A stretch of DNA of 16,943 nt, from positions 24,059 through 41,001 of the forward strand of contig CAJTOU010000030.1 in NCBI GenBank assembly GCA_910577835.1, written 5' to 3'. The DNA is from an uncultured Lachnospiraceae bacterium. Its GTDB lineage: Bacteria > Bacillota_A > Clostridia > Lachnospirales > Lachnospiraceae. Shown in pieces: positions 1 through 7,461 of the stretch (position 1 is the first letter of the stretch; each line of letters opens with the position of its first letter). The notes below the pieces were generated by a model that searched no databases, had not been told where the DNA came from, and worked only from the letters and a program-made list of their open reading frames with translations. The translations under genes and the position numbers were made by a program.

Positions 1-581
1 GCTACAATAGAACCTGTTACATCTGAACCGCCTCTGGAAAAAGTTTTTACTCTTCCATCATCATAAGAACCATAAAATCCAGGAATTACGGCCCTTTCTG
101 TTTCATCCAGTTTTACACCCAATATCTCTTCTGTTTTTATCGGATTATAGGTTCCATCATCATGAAAGAAAATATAATCAGCAGCATCCATAAATTCATA
201 TCCCAGATAATTTGCCATTACAATTCCATTCAAATACTCTCCACGGGATGCAGCGTAATCACCACCTGCCAGTTCATGAAAATTTCTATTTATTATCTCA
301 AATTCTTTATCTAATGACAATTCCAGTCCAAGTCCAGAAATAATTTCATCATATCTTGCCTTAATTGCCGCAAGCTCTCTATCAAATCCTTTTCCCTCCT
401 GCGCAAGCGCATAACACTGGTACAGCATATCTGTAACCTTTATATCCTCATTAAATCTTTTTCCAGGAGCTGATGGAATAACATACCGTCTTCCCTCGTC
501 AGCCCTGATAATTTCACCTACCTTTTTAAACTGCTCTGCACTGGCAAGAGAACTCCCGCCAAATTTCACTACTTTTTTCAT
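1..581 (-). CDS. lysC: Aspartate kinase, N-terminal part (cut by window edge)
   Basis: This gene phosphorylates aspartate with ATP, the first step toward lysine, threonine and methionine (and diaminopimelate for the wall). Reading on the minus strand from the ATG at 579-581 gives about 193 residues without a stop, running off the left edge. The amino acid kinase signature KFGGSSLA lies at residues 6-13, followed by VIPSAPGKR and the KVTDM segment typical of aspartokinases, and GGSDVTGSI sits near the edge. The catalytic domain is therefore incomplete and any C-terminal ACT regulatory domains lie outside the window. The start is fixed by a good GGAGG at 588-592. The gene has its own promoter (685-713) and is separated from the upstream surface operon by a terminator. 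The leader of about 100 bases is too short for a normal lysine riboswitch. The family call is firm; the isozyme class is not determined. Confidence 0.95.
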   Translation of the reverse strand, partial: MKKVVKFGGSSLASAEQFKKVGEIIRADEGRRYVIPSAPGKRFNEDIKVTDMLYQCYALAQEGKGFDRELAAIKARYDEIISGLGLELSLDKEFEIINRNFHELAGGDYAASRGEYLNGIVMANYLGYEFMDAADYIFFHDDGTYNPIKTEEILGVKLDETERAVIPGFYGSYDDGRVKTFSRGGSDVTGSIV

Positions 582-684
582 GATAATCCTCCAGTTTATT
601 ATTTTCTAATAAATTGTTTCTGTTCATTCTTTCCTTAGCTGAAAGGAAGAAGAATCCTTGCATTTTATTGTTGAAACAGTAATT

Positions 685-713
685 ATTCTATAATATACTC
701 CATGATTTTACAA
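685..713 (-). promoter_or_regulatory. Sigma-A-type promoter for aspartate kinase
   Basis: On the minus strand, TTGTAA (708-713) and TAGAAT (685-690) are separated by 17 bases. This predicts a leader of about 100 bases before the aspartate kinase ATG. A weak 5-bp hairpin (CTTTC/GAAAG, 629-645) lies in this leader; I see no known riboswitch or T-box signature. Confidence 0.55.
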
Positions 714-780
714 CCTTATTTTTTAAAATTTTTAAATAATTCGAAGCAAATCGCCTGTTGCACCATGTTCCTATAAAATC

Positions 781-810
781 AAAAATCAGCACACCGATTT
801 CTCAGTGTGC
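781..810 (-). terminator. Rho-independent terminator of the surface operon
   Basis: The minus strand reads GCACAC, a 10-base loop, then GTGTGC (arms 805-810 and 789-794), followed by TGATTTTTGATTTT. It lies about 25 bases after the stop of the anchored-protein gene and before the aspartate kinase promoter, so it would end the M60/anchored-protein transcript. Confidence 0.75.
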
Positions 811-835
811 CAATTCTAATACATTTTAGATTTTT

Positions 836-1909
836 TTATTTCTCTTTCTTCTTTGTAAGAAACAGAACAATTCCTGCTCCTGCGAGTGCTGCAACTGCAA
901 GAATTATCCACAGAACAATATTGCTTTCATCGCCTGTTTTTGAAGCAGTACCTTTATCTGAAGCTCCTGTCTGTGTTTGTGTTGGAGTAGTGCTTTCCTC
1001 TTCCTTTACCAGCCCGTTTTGTGCTGCTTTCAGTTTTGTAAGCATATCCTCCAGTTCTTCTTTTGTTGCGCCATTATCAATCATAAGCTGTGCCTGCTGC
1101 ATAAGACTATACAGATTATTCCAGCTTTCTGCCGTATACTCTGAGGAAAGAAGCTTATTCAGCTCATTTAACAGATTTTCAAGAGAAGCCTTTGCCTCCT
1201 CTGCGGAATCTGAAATTCTGACCAAAGCCTTAAATGCGAGCTTTAATCTTTCAACCATTTCATCTACCTTCTGCTGGTCGGCATTTTTATCTGCCAGAAC
1301 AAGCTCTGCCTCTTTTCTGACGCCTTCAAAAATATTCCAGCTCTCTTCCGTATACTCGCTTTTTACAAGTTCGCTGTATTCCTTAATCAGACTATCCAGA
1401 ACCTCTTTATTTGCTTCAGCAGGAGATTCCGGTTCTTCTGCAAGTCTTCCAAGCAGCTCTACCTTATCCTCCTTGGAAATATTGTCCATAAGCGCATTAA
1501 CAAACTCAACGGATTCAGGAATCAGGGCAACCTTTACATTTTTTGCGCCTTCTGTATCATTGTCTACTCTTACAGTTCCGATGTTTAAATCTGTATTGTT
1601 CTCAAACAGTTCACTGATACCTGAAATATAAATATTCAGCTTCTTGTTCGAATAAGTATATTTCTTAATTGCCTGTTCAGGCAGCTCTTCGTTAAAATCT
1701 ACGGATACCTGTGCCTGCTCCGAAACATTTTTCACATCTACGCTGAATCTAAGAGAAGTAATCTCTGAAACTCTTGCTGTTTCGAGAATGTTCAAAATAA
1801 TATCATTGTTGCCGGTTTCTGATTTGTCATTTGCCTGTACCAGCAATGTACCAAGCGCAGCGACTACAATCAGCATAACAACAAGTATATGAATTTTATA
1901 TTTCTTCAT
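836..1909 (-). CDS. Wall-anchored protein: cohesin-like module, two FIVAR repeats, sortase tail
   Basis: This is a 357-residue surface protein. Residues 1-26 form a signal peptide. Residues 46-143 are a beta-rich module whose pattern (SLRFSVDV, later LNIYISG, then an LF segment and LNIGTVRV) resembles a cohesin fold. Two FIVAR-type helical repeats follow at about 168-233 and 239-302, each with a Y-T-x-E-S-W-N core (SEYTEESWN and SEYTAESWN). A Thr/Gln-rich linker leads to SKTGD (323-327), a hydrophobic segment (331-351) and a KKKEK tail: a sortase sorting signal that lacks the canonical LP. The start has AGAGG at 1915-1919. The gene begins 13 bases after the stop of the dockerin-bearing M60 peptidase, so the two are very likely co-expressed. 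I infer that it is the wall anchor for that peptidase. Export, FIVAR repeats and the sorting tail are well supported; the cohesin call rests on reading the strand pattern only. Confidence 0.88.
   Translation of the reverse strand: MKKYKIHILVVMLIVVAALGTLLVQANDKSETGNNDIILNILETARVSEITSLRFSVDVKNVSEQAQVSVDFNEELPEQAIKKYTYSNKKLNIYISGISELFENNTDLNIGTVRVDNDTEGAKNVKVALIPESVEFVNALMDNISKEDKVELLGRLAEEPESPAEANKEVLDSLIKEYSELVKSEYTEESWNIFEGVRKEAELVLADKNADQQKVDEMVERLKLAFKALVRISDSAEEAKASLENLLNELNKLLSSEYTAESWNNLYSLMQQAQLMIDNGATKEELEDMLTKLKAAQNGLVKEEESTTPTQTQTGASDKGTASKTGDESNIVLWIILAVAALAGAGIVLFLTKKKEK
1481..1774 (-). other. Cohesin-like module in the anchored protein
   Basis: This span encodes residues 46-143 of the anchored protein. 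It has alternating beta-strand segments with cohesin-type spacing: SLRFSVDV, VSVDFNEEL, KLNIYISG, LNIGTVRV and VKVALIP. Cohesins bind dockerins, and a dockerin is encoded in the neighbouring gene. No structure comparison has been made, so a different Ig-like module cannot be excluded. Confidence 0.6.
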
Positions 1910-1922
1910 TTTTACCTCTATT

Positions 1923-4900
1923 CTATTGATTTGTCAATTCAATCTCTGGCAGTACTGCCGGTACATCATAGAACATACTATCACTGACTAAACGCTGTCC
2001 CTCATTTGTAAGTGCGTTATTTACACGGTAAAGCTCTGCACGTACCTTTTTCGGAAGATTGTTTGTGTCAAGGTTTTCATGAGCAATCCAGTAAACCCAT
2101 GTTCCATCACTGGTTTCTCCAAGTTCACCCTTATCAGGAACATCTGCAAGTATAACCTGCTCTGCCTTTAATGCTCCATTTTCATCTATTCCACCGACAA
2201 TGGTTCCATTTTCATCATAAAGTATTCCTACATTATATGCCGGATTTCCTTTATATTTTCCGATAAATACCAGTGAACCGGCCGGAATCTTCTCATCCTT
2301 TGCACTGTCAACCACATAATCATTTTTCAGTATTCCGATAATCGGCTGTCCATCGTCTGCTGCTCTGAAATCCACATTATCTCCACTTGGTCCTAATACA
2401 TCAATTTCAGGTATGGTAATTTCCTTTCCATCTCTTCCTTCGATGACAAATTTCAAATAAGCGGCTTTATAAGTGCAAATCCATGGGTCCTCGCCCTCCT
2501 GGAAATAAATCTTCTGGTCTTTTTCCAGTGCGTTTAATTCGCCTTCTGATACCTGCTTCCAGTTCGTCTTATCCTCACTGATATATACCTTATAGCTGCC
2601 AACACTGCTCTCTCCGCCTGCACGGTAACGAACTCCTGTGACAGTCAGTGACTGATGGAAATCAAGAACAACAGAAACTTCCTTTCCAACAGAAGCAGTT
2701 CCTTTGAAAACAGTTGCTGCATCATTGTCAATTATATTATTTCTTCCGTCCTCAACAAGCTCTTCATCCGGATAATCCTCTGTATTTTCAGGATTCTTCA
2801 CCTGCTCTTCGACTGGTGTAATATTGTTTAATTCCACTTCCCACAAAGCCTTTCCGTGGTCTCCGTCATGCTCTATTTTCACCGGAGCCAGTGTTTTTAC
2901 TGCTGAACGGTTCATAAAGTGGTCAACTGCAGCGACCTTATAGGTAAGTACACGATTATTAATAGCTGTAACATGGTCAGTAAATTCACTTTCCGTAGTA
3001 AATCCAACCACCTGCTCCTGCATTTTACCATCTGAAATAGTACATCTGATAATTTCATATCCAAGTACTACTTCCGGATTTGCATTGTGTCCAAGTTCAA
3101 TCTTTACATCATTTCTGATATTTGTATCTACAACTGCCTGCATGTCATTCAAAATATCTTGACCTTTTATGGTAGCCGCTGTGCCGTTTTCTATCTCATA
3201 GACACGGGATTCATCATTTACATAATAAATCGCTCTGGTTTCCGGCTCAAACTGGCTGATATAAGCAGTGGTTTCTTCATCCGGAATATATCCCCAATGT
3301 ACAAAGAAATCTGTCAAATCTTTTTCTGCTGCTGCACTTGCAAGTCTGATAAAGTTCTGTTCTGTTCCTCCATTCAAAGCAAGCGCTATTTCGCCATTAC
3401 CTGTCGGTGCCTTGGAAGGAGTTCTTGAATAAGTATCTACACGCGCATAGAACAGATTTGCCAGCTGTTCTTCATAATTTTCATAGGTCTTATAATTATA
3501 TCCTCTGTCATAAGCCAGATGAAGCTGCCAGTACATCGCAAGTGCTACTGCTCCGTTGCTCGGACGTCCTACGGAACCGGAGGTTACATAGTCATATACA
3601 CTCTGATATCTGAATCTTGCTGTGCTGTTAACCTCTGCACCACGAGTTGAAAGCTGTGCAAAATAGTTATTGGTAATCTCTGCAATTGCATAAGTGCCCT
3701 GATTAATATCATGACCGATTTCATGGCCAATACCCCAGCCGAACATCTGACCGCTGACATATTTTCCGTTTTCTTCCACAAGCTTCTGGCCTGAAGAAAG
3801 ACCACTTACAGAACCCCATTCGATACCAATATGATTGCCGCCCGCATACATAAATGCGCCTGCAAACATTCTGTGATAACGGATATTGAGATGCTGTGAC
3901 GGAAGTTTATCTACCTGTGCTTCAGCATTGTCATTCAATCCTTTATGCTGATAATACAGATACATCATCTGATTCATTGCTGTCAGTGAAGAACTTAATT
4001 TTTCCGCTTTTTCCTGTACAGTACCTGTGCCAAGACCTGCAAGAATTTGTTCAGAAGAAACAGAATACATCATCAAATCCAGCATAATCTCTGTTGCACC
4101 TGCAATACAGTTGGTTTTGTCATAATCATAATCAACCGCAACATTTCCCTTATGTTTTGTATTATGGATATTTTCCAGTTCAGGTACTTTCTTTTCTAAT
4201 GCTTCTACATAAGCAGTAATTCTTGTATTCCATTCCTCACTGTCTTCTTCAATTTGATAGAGGTCTAATACTGGAATATCTGTACCGCCACTGACGCGCA
4301 CTGCATATCTGTCATTCTGATTATTTCCATTATATGCTACATATAAGGAACCACCTTTTTCAAATATACGGTCTGTCTGTTTTGGAATAGAAACTTCATT
4401 TCTTCCCACCTTCAGTCTGGCAACCTGTGTTACAAATCCGCCGGACTCTGAGTGATACTGAGTTGCATAGAGATATAAATCTGTTGCATCTCCTGTTTTT
4501 CCTTTATTGCTTCCTACATAAATTACAACAGTTTCATCTGCATATGCGGAAACACCAATCGGCTGCCATGAATTTAATCCTCCAAAGCCTTTACCGCCAT
4601 CCTTCTTTGAGGTAAGACTAGTATGAATATTTACGATATTTCCTAATCCCTGTTGTGCAAAAATGCTCTTTGCATTGTCCAGTTCTTTCTGAATCATTTC
4701 TTTTTCAATATGATATTCATTATTTACTGGTGTATCCAGACGTGTCTGAAGTGCATCCAAATCTGCCTGTGTCACATCTTCTCTTAACGTTGTATACAAA
4801 TCATCACTAAACAAACTGTAAATATCGTTTTCCAGGCTGTCATATTCATGGAAGCGCATTTCTGCAATGCTTATACCTTTTGCGTTAAAAGAACGAATAC

Positions 4901-7199
4901 ATATTTGAAGTTTTGTTGCCTGAACACCCTCAGGGAGTTTAATCAAATACCATGCTCTGTTATTTTCATCCAATCGTTTTACTATGGATGTTCCCTTTAC
5001 CTCTGTTCCATCCGCAAGTATTCTTACACCATAAATGTTGATTTTTTCAATTGCCTGAGCAAAGCTGATATATCCAATATTGTAAGCCTTATCTAGGGTA
5101 ACAGTAACACCCTTATCTTTTCCAACATAAGCACATCCATCATCCCAGTCATTGATATTATAATAAGAAGTATAAAGATTATCAAAAATTCCAAGCGCTG
5201 ATTTTACATTTTCTGCATCCAGAGGACTGTCAATCATGCTTCTTACAGTTGAACCCTGTATTGTTGCACTTACAATATGACTACTCAGAGTTCCTTCTCC
5301 TAAGGATGCATTAATCAAACGATACTCAGGAAGTTTGGCGGCCTCAATAGCAATCGTTGCTATCTGTGAATGAATAGATGCTGGACCCTCTCCATTCTCA
5401 TTTACACCTGTAACATAAACTTCATAGGAAACCAAATCTTCCAAACCTGTGATTTGATAAGTATTTGCTTCAATACCGGTAACCTTTGTAAATTCTGTAT
5501 CTGTATCCTTTTTATAGAACAGGTTATAGGTATCTGTATCCTCCATCTTTTTCCATCCTGCTGTAATAGTACGATATCCAGCTTTTAAGGTCAGATTGTC
5601 AGGAGCATCCGGCTTCTTTGTAGTAAACGGAATTGCAGTCACTGCTTCACCATAACCACTCTTCCATTCTCCATTAATAGACTGTACACGAACAGTATAT
5701 ACTGTTTTATTTACTAACTCATCTCCATTAAATGAAGCAACATCCAAAGTTGTCTGTGCTGTTCTCTTTGTTTCAGTTACAACTGTTCCATCTTCGATTT
5801 CGGCAGAAATTTCAACTTCATATCCAGTAATATTTACACATGGGTCCCATGAAACAGTAAATTTCTTATCTGATTCTACAACTGAAAGGTTCTGTGGAAT
5901 ATCCATCTGTGGTGCCGGAATACGTTCTTCCATATTGTTTAAAAACTCTACCGTTGATATTTCAGCCAAATTGTTGCTCTGTGTACCCGTAATTACAATT
6001 GTTACTTTCTTTACGGCTACCTGACCTGCAAAATCTACTACCAGAATTCCATTTTCCCATTTTGCAGAAGGTCCTCCGCTGCGAAGCATTGCAAACATTG
6101 CCATCTGTGGATTTGGAATTTCAATCGGTATAATTTCTGTACCACCATCTTCTGTTTCCACTTCTACTTCAATGGTTCCTTCTGTAATAGGATTATCCTT
6201 ATTTCCTCTTAAGGTGAGTCCACCCATCTCTTTAGACTTATCCTCTGCGACAGGAAAGGCCACTTTGATTGGATTTTCTTCAGAAATAGGAGTACCTTCT
6301 TTCCATTTCAGCTTGATTCCATCAGCAGAAGCTCTGAGAATATTACCAAGTTCTCCATCTACAATCTCAATCTTATCCCTGTCAGCAGGGTCAAGTTCTA
6401 CGGATAATACTCTCTCAGAAATACTTCTTTCCACAGAGGAAATACTATCTCCTTCACGATAAAGACTTTCTGCAAGACACTGCAAATCTGCAAGGCTTAC
6501 TTTATCATCATTGTTCAGATTACAGTCAGAAGAACTTTCTGCATTTTCCTCAATAGCCTTAATAATTAAATCTACATCTTTGTCATCCAGACTTCCGTCA
6601 TGATTGACATCCCCACGTTTAATGACTCCTGGATGAACAGAGGTGCTCTGATATTCATAACCAGCCAGCCAGCCATTTGAAAGAGCAACGGAATAATTAT
6701 AATCCGCCTCTACTGAAAACTCCTGTTTATAAGTCAGATATCTCGGATTGCTGACCTCCAGTACATAATCGCCCGGTTCTACTTCAAAAGCCACATATGT
6801 ATTTCCTGACTCTGATTCCTCCTTATTCAGTTCCAGACGAAGCTCTTTCGTTTCTTCTATGCCCTCTCCCTGCAATTTAATCTGATAAGTTTCCGGATTT
6901 ATCAAATTATAGGCAGTTGCCATAGAAACTTTTACTACATTTTTCTTTGACGAGGATACCGGTATATCCCCTTTGTCTGTTTGTTCTTTATCCGGCGAAT
7001 CCTGATTTTCAGAGTCTGGTGTAACTTTGTCCTGTTCATCAGGTTTCTCTTCGCCATCACTTGGTGTCGCTTCTGTCTGCGACTGTTGTCTGACATCTGC
7101 TTCTTCTGTATTTTTCACAATGCTGTCTGTTGCATACACGGGAAAAACACTTGAAAAAGTCAGAACTGCTGCCAATAGATAGGCAATTTTTCTTTTCAT
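1923..7199 (-). CDS. Secreted M60 (gluzincin) peptidase with dockerin, FN3 and discoidin-like domains
   Basis: This is a 1758-residue exported metalloprotease. Domain order: signal peptide (1-23, cut after VYA), acidic Pro/Gln/Thr-rich linker (about 28-80), small beta domain (95-175), type I dockerin (194-247), beta-rich region (255-425), two fibronectin type III domains (433-528 and 531-615), F5/8 type C (discoidin)-like module (625-787), helical linker, M60 region (about 850-1310), second discoidin-like module (about 1450-1605) and a C-terminal beta domain (1610-1758). The M60 zinc motif HExxH-x10-E is explicit: H1159, E1160, H1163 and E1174. M60 enzymes are known to cleave mucins and other O-glycosylated proteins, so a host glycoprotein substrate is likely but inferred. 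There is no transmembrane or sortase tail, so surface retention must come from elsewhere, plausibly through the dockerin. The start is set by AGGAGG at 7205-7210. It is first in an operon with the anchored-protein gene and has a strong promoter at 7270-7298. Confidence 0.93.
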   Translation of the reverse strand: MKRKIAYLLAAVLTFSSVFPVYATDSIVKNTEEADVRQQSQTEATPSDGEEKPDEQDKVTPDSENQDSPDKEQTDKGDIPVSSSKKNVVKVSMATAYNLINPETYQIKLQGEGIEETKELRLELNKEESESGNTYVAFEVEPGDYVLEVSNPRYLTYKQEFSVEADYNYSVALSNGWLAGYEYQSTSVHPGVIKRGDVNHDGSLDDKDVDLIIKAIEENAESSSDCNLNNDDKVSLADLQCLAESLYREGDSISSVERSISERVLSVELDPADRDKIEIVDGELGNILRASADGIKLKWKEGTPISEENPIKVAFPVAEDKSKEMGGLTLRGNKDNPITEGTIEVEVETEDGGTEIIPIEIPNPQMAMFAMLRSGGPSAKWENGILVVDFAGQVAVKKVTIVITGTQSNNLAEISTVEFLNNMEERIPAPQMDIPQNLSVVESDKKFTVSWDPCVNITGYEVEISAEIEDGTVVTETKRTAQTTLDVASFNGDELVNKTVYTVRVQSINGEWKSGYGEAVTAIPFTTKKPDAPDNLTLKAGYRTITAGWKKMEDTDTYNLFYKKDTDTEFTKVTGIEANTYQITGLEDLVSYEVYVTGVNENGEGPASIHSQIATIAIEAAKLPEYRLINASLGEGTLSSHIVSATIQGSTVRSMIDSPLDAENVKSALGIFDNLYTSYYNINDWDDGCAYVGKDKGVTVTLDKAYNIGYISFAQAIEKINIYGVRILADGTEVKGTSIVKRLDENNRAWYLIKLPEGVQATKLQICIRSFNAKGISIAEMRFHEYDSLENDIYSLFSDDLYTTLREDVTQADLDALQTRLDTPVNNEYHIEKEMIQKELDNAKSIFAQQGLGNIVNIHTSLTSKKDGGKGFGGLNSWQPIGVSAYADETVVIYVGSNKGKTGDATDLYLYATQYHSESGGFVTQVARLKVGRNEVSIPKQTDRIFEKGGSLYVAYNGNNQNDRYAVRVSGGTDIPVLDLYQIEEDSEEWNTRITAYVEALEKKVPELENIHNTKHKGNVAVDYDYDKTNCIAGATEIMLDLMMYSVSSEQILAGLGTGTVQEKAEKLSSSLTAMNQMMYLYYQHKGLNDNAEAQVDKLPSQHLNIRYHRMFAGAFMYAGGNHIGIEWGSVSGLSSGQKLVEENGKYVSGQMFGWGIGHEIGHDINQGTYAIAEITNNYFAQLSTRGAEVNSTARFRYQSVYDYVTSGSVGRPSNGAVALAMYWQLHLAYDRGYNYKTYENYEEQLANLFYARVDTYSRTPSKAPTGNGEIALALNGGTEQNFIRLASAAAEKDLTDFFVHWGYIPDEETTAYISQFEPETRAIYYVNDESRVYEIENGTAATIKGQDILNDMQAVVDTNIRNDVKIELGHNANPEVVLGYEIIRCTISDGKMQEQVVGFTTESEFTDHVTAINNRVLTYKVAAVDHFMNRSAVKTLAPVKIEHDGDHGKALWEVELNNITPVEEQVKNPENTEDYPDEELVEDGRNNIIDNDAATVFKGTASVGKEVSVVLDFHQSLTVTGVRYRAGGESSVGSYKVYISEDKTNWKQVSEGELNALEKDQKIYFQEGEDPWICTYKAAYLKFVIEGRDGKEITIPEIDVLGPSGDNVDFRAADDGQPIIGILKNDYVVDSAKDEKIPAGSLVFIGKYKGNPAYNVGILYDENGTIVGGIDENGALKAEQVILADVPDKGELGETSDGTWVYWIAHENLDTNNLPKKVRAELYRVNNALTNEGQRLVSDSMFYDVPAVLPEIELTNQ
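3678..3725 (-). other. Zinc-binding active-site segment of the M60 peptidase
   Basis: This span encodes HEIGH (residues 1159-1163), ten residues, then E1174. That matches the M60 signature HExxH-x(8-28)-E, with two His and a distal Glu as zinc ligands and E1160 as catalytic base. Confidence 0.9.
6459..6617 (-). other. Type I dockerin in the M60 peptidase
   Basis: This span encodes residues 195-247, two calcium-binding F-hand repeats. Loop 1 has D197, N199, D201 and D208 (GDVNHDGSLDDKD). Loop 2 has N227, N229, D231 and D238 (CNLNNDDKVSLAD), with Asn replacing Asp at loop position 1. The usual cohesin-recognition positions are D206-K207 in repeat 1 and L236-A237 in repeat 2, so the two faces differ. 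Confidence 0.9.
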
Positions 7200-7215
7200 T
7201 ATTTCCTCCTTATCC

Positions 7216-7230
7216 TTGAAATATTTTCAA
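7216..7230. repeat. Palindrome TTGAAA-ATA-TTTCAA in the M60 operon leader
   Basis: A perfect 6+3+6 inverted repeat lies between the predicted transcription start and the ribosome site of the M60 gene. It could be an operator or a small leader hairpin. In such AT-rich DNA it may also be chance. Confidence 0.35.
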
Positions 7231-7269
7231 ACACTTTCCATATAAAAATAGAAGTAGTTTAAATACCAT

Positions 7270-7298
7270 ATTTTAACACAAAAAGGAAAAATTATCAA
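7270..7298 (-). promoter_or_regulatory. Promoter of the M60/anchored-protein operon
   Basis: On the minus strand, TTGATA (7293-7298) and TAAAAT (7270-7275) are separated by 17 bases, a near-consensus sigma-A promoter. The predicted leader before the peptidase ATG is about 60-65 bases. It faces away from the lipid-cluster promoter at 7393-7421. Confidence 0.72.
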
Positions 7299-7332
7299 TA
7301 TGTTTTTGGAATTTTAGATTTAAATTTTATAC

Positions 7333-7347
7333 TGGAAATTTATTCCA
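7333..7347. repeat. Inverted repeat TGGAA-ATTTA-TTCCA between divergent promoters
   Basis: Perfect 5-bp arms around a 5-base spacer lie midway between the two divergent promoters, a position that would suit a regulator acting on either side. No regulator is recognised, and the short arms make this a weak call. Confidence 0.25.
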
Positions 7348-7392
7348 TAATATATTTTTTGTGCATTTACGCCATTTTCTAAACATATTTTG

Positions 7393-7421
7393 TTGAAGAA
7401 ACAAGATTTTTATGTTATTAT
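7393..7421 (+). promoter_or_regulatory. Promoter of the membrane-lipid cluster
   Basis: TTGAAG (7393-7398) and TATTAT (7416-7421) are separated by 17 bases, about 40 bases upstream of the YbhN-like gene ATG. The ribosome site AAAGGAGAG is at 7448-7456. Confidence 0.65.
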
Positions 7422-7461
7422 GATAAAGCAACTATTTTTTATAACTTAAAGGAGAGTAAAA

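Noticed and set aside
582..720. Lysine riboswitch or T-box upstream of aspartate kinase
   Set aside because: The leader is only about 100 bases, and no conserved lysine-riboswitch or T-box elements are visible.
836..949. Canonical LPxTG sorting motif in the anchored protein
   Set aside because: The motif is SKTGD without Leu-Pro; the tail is sortase-like but should not be labelled LPxTG.
807..1631. Plus-strand open frame of 274 residues
   Set aside because: It is rich in Ser/Phe/Leu with no domain and lies opposite the well-supported anchored-protein gene. It is a shadow of that gene's helical, Glu/Lys-rich codons.
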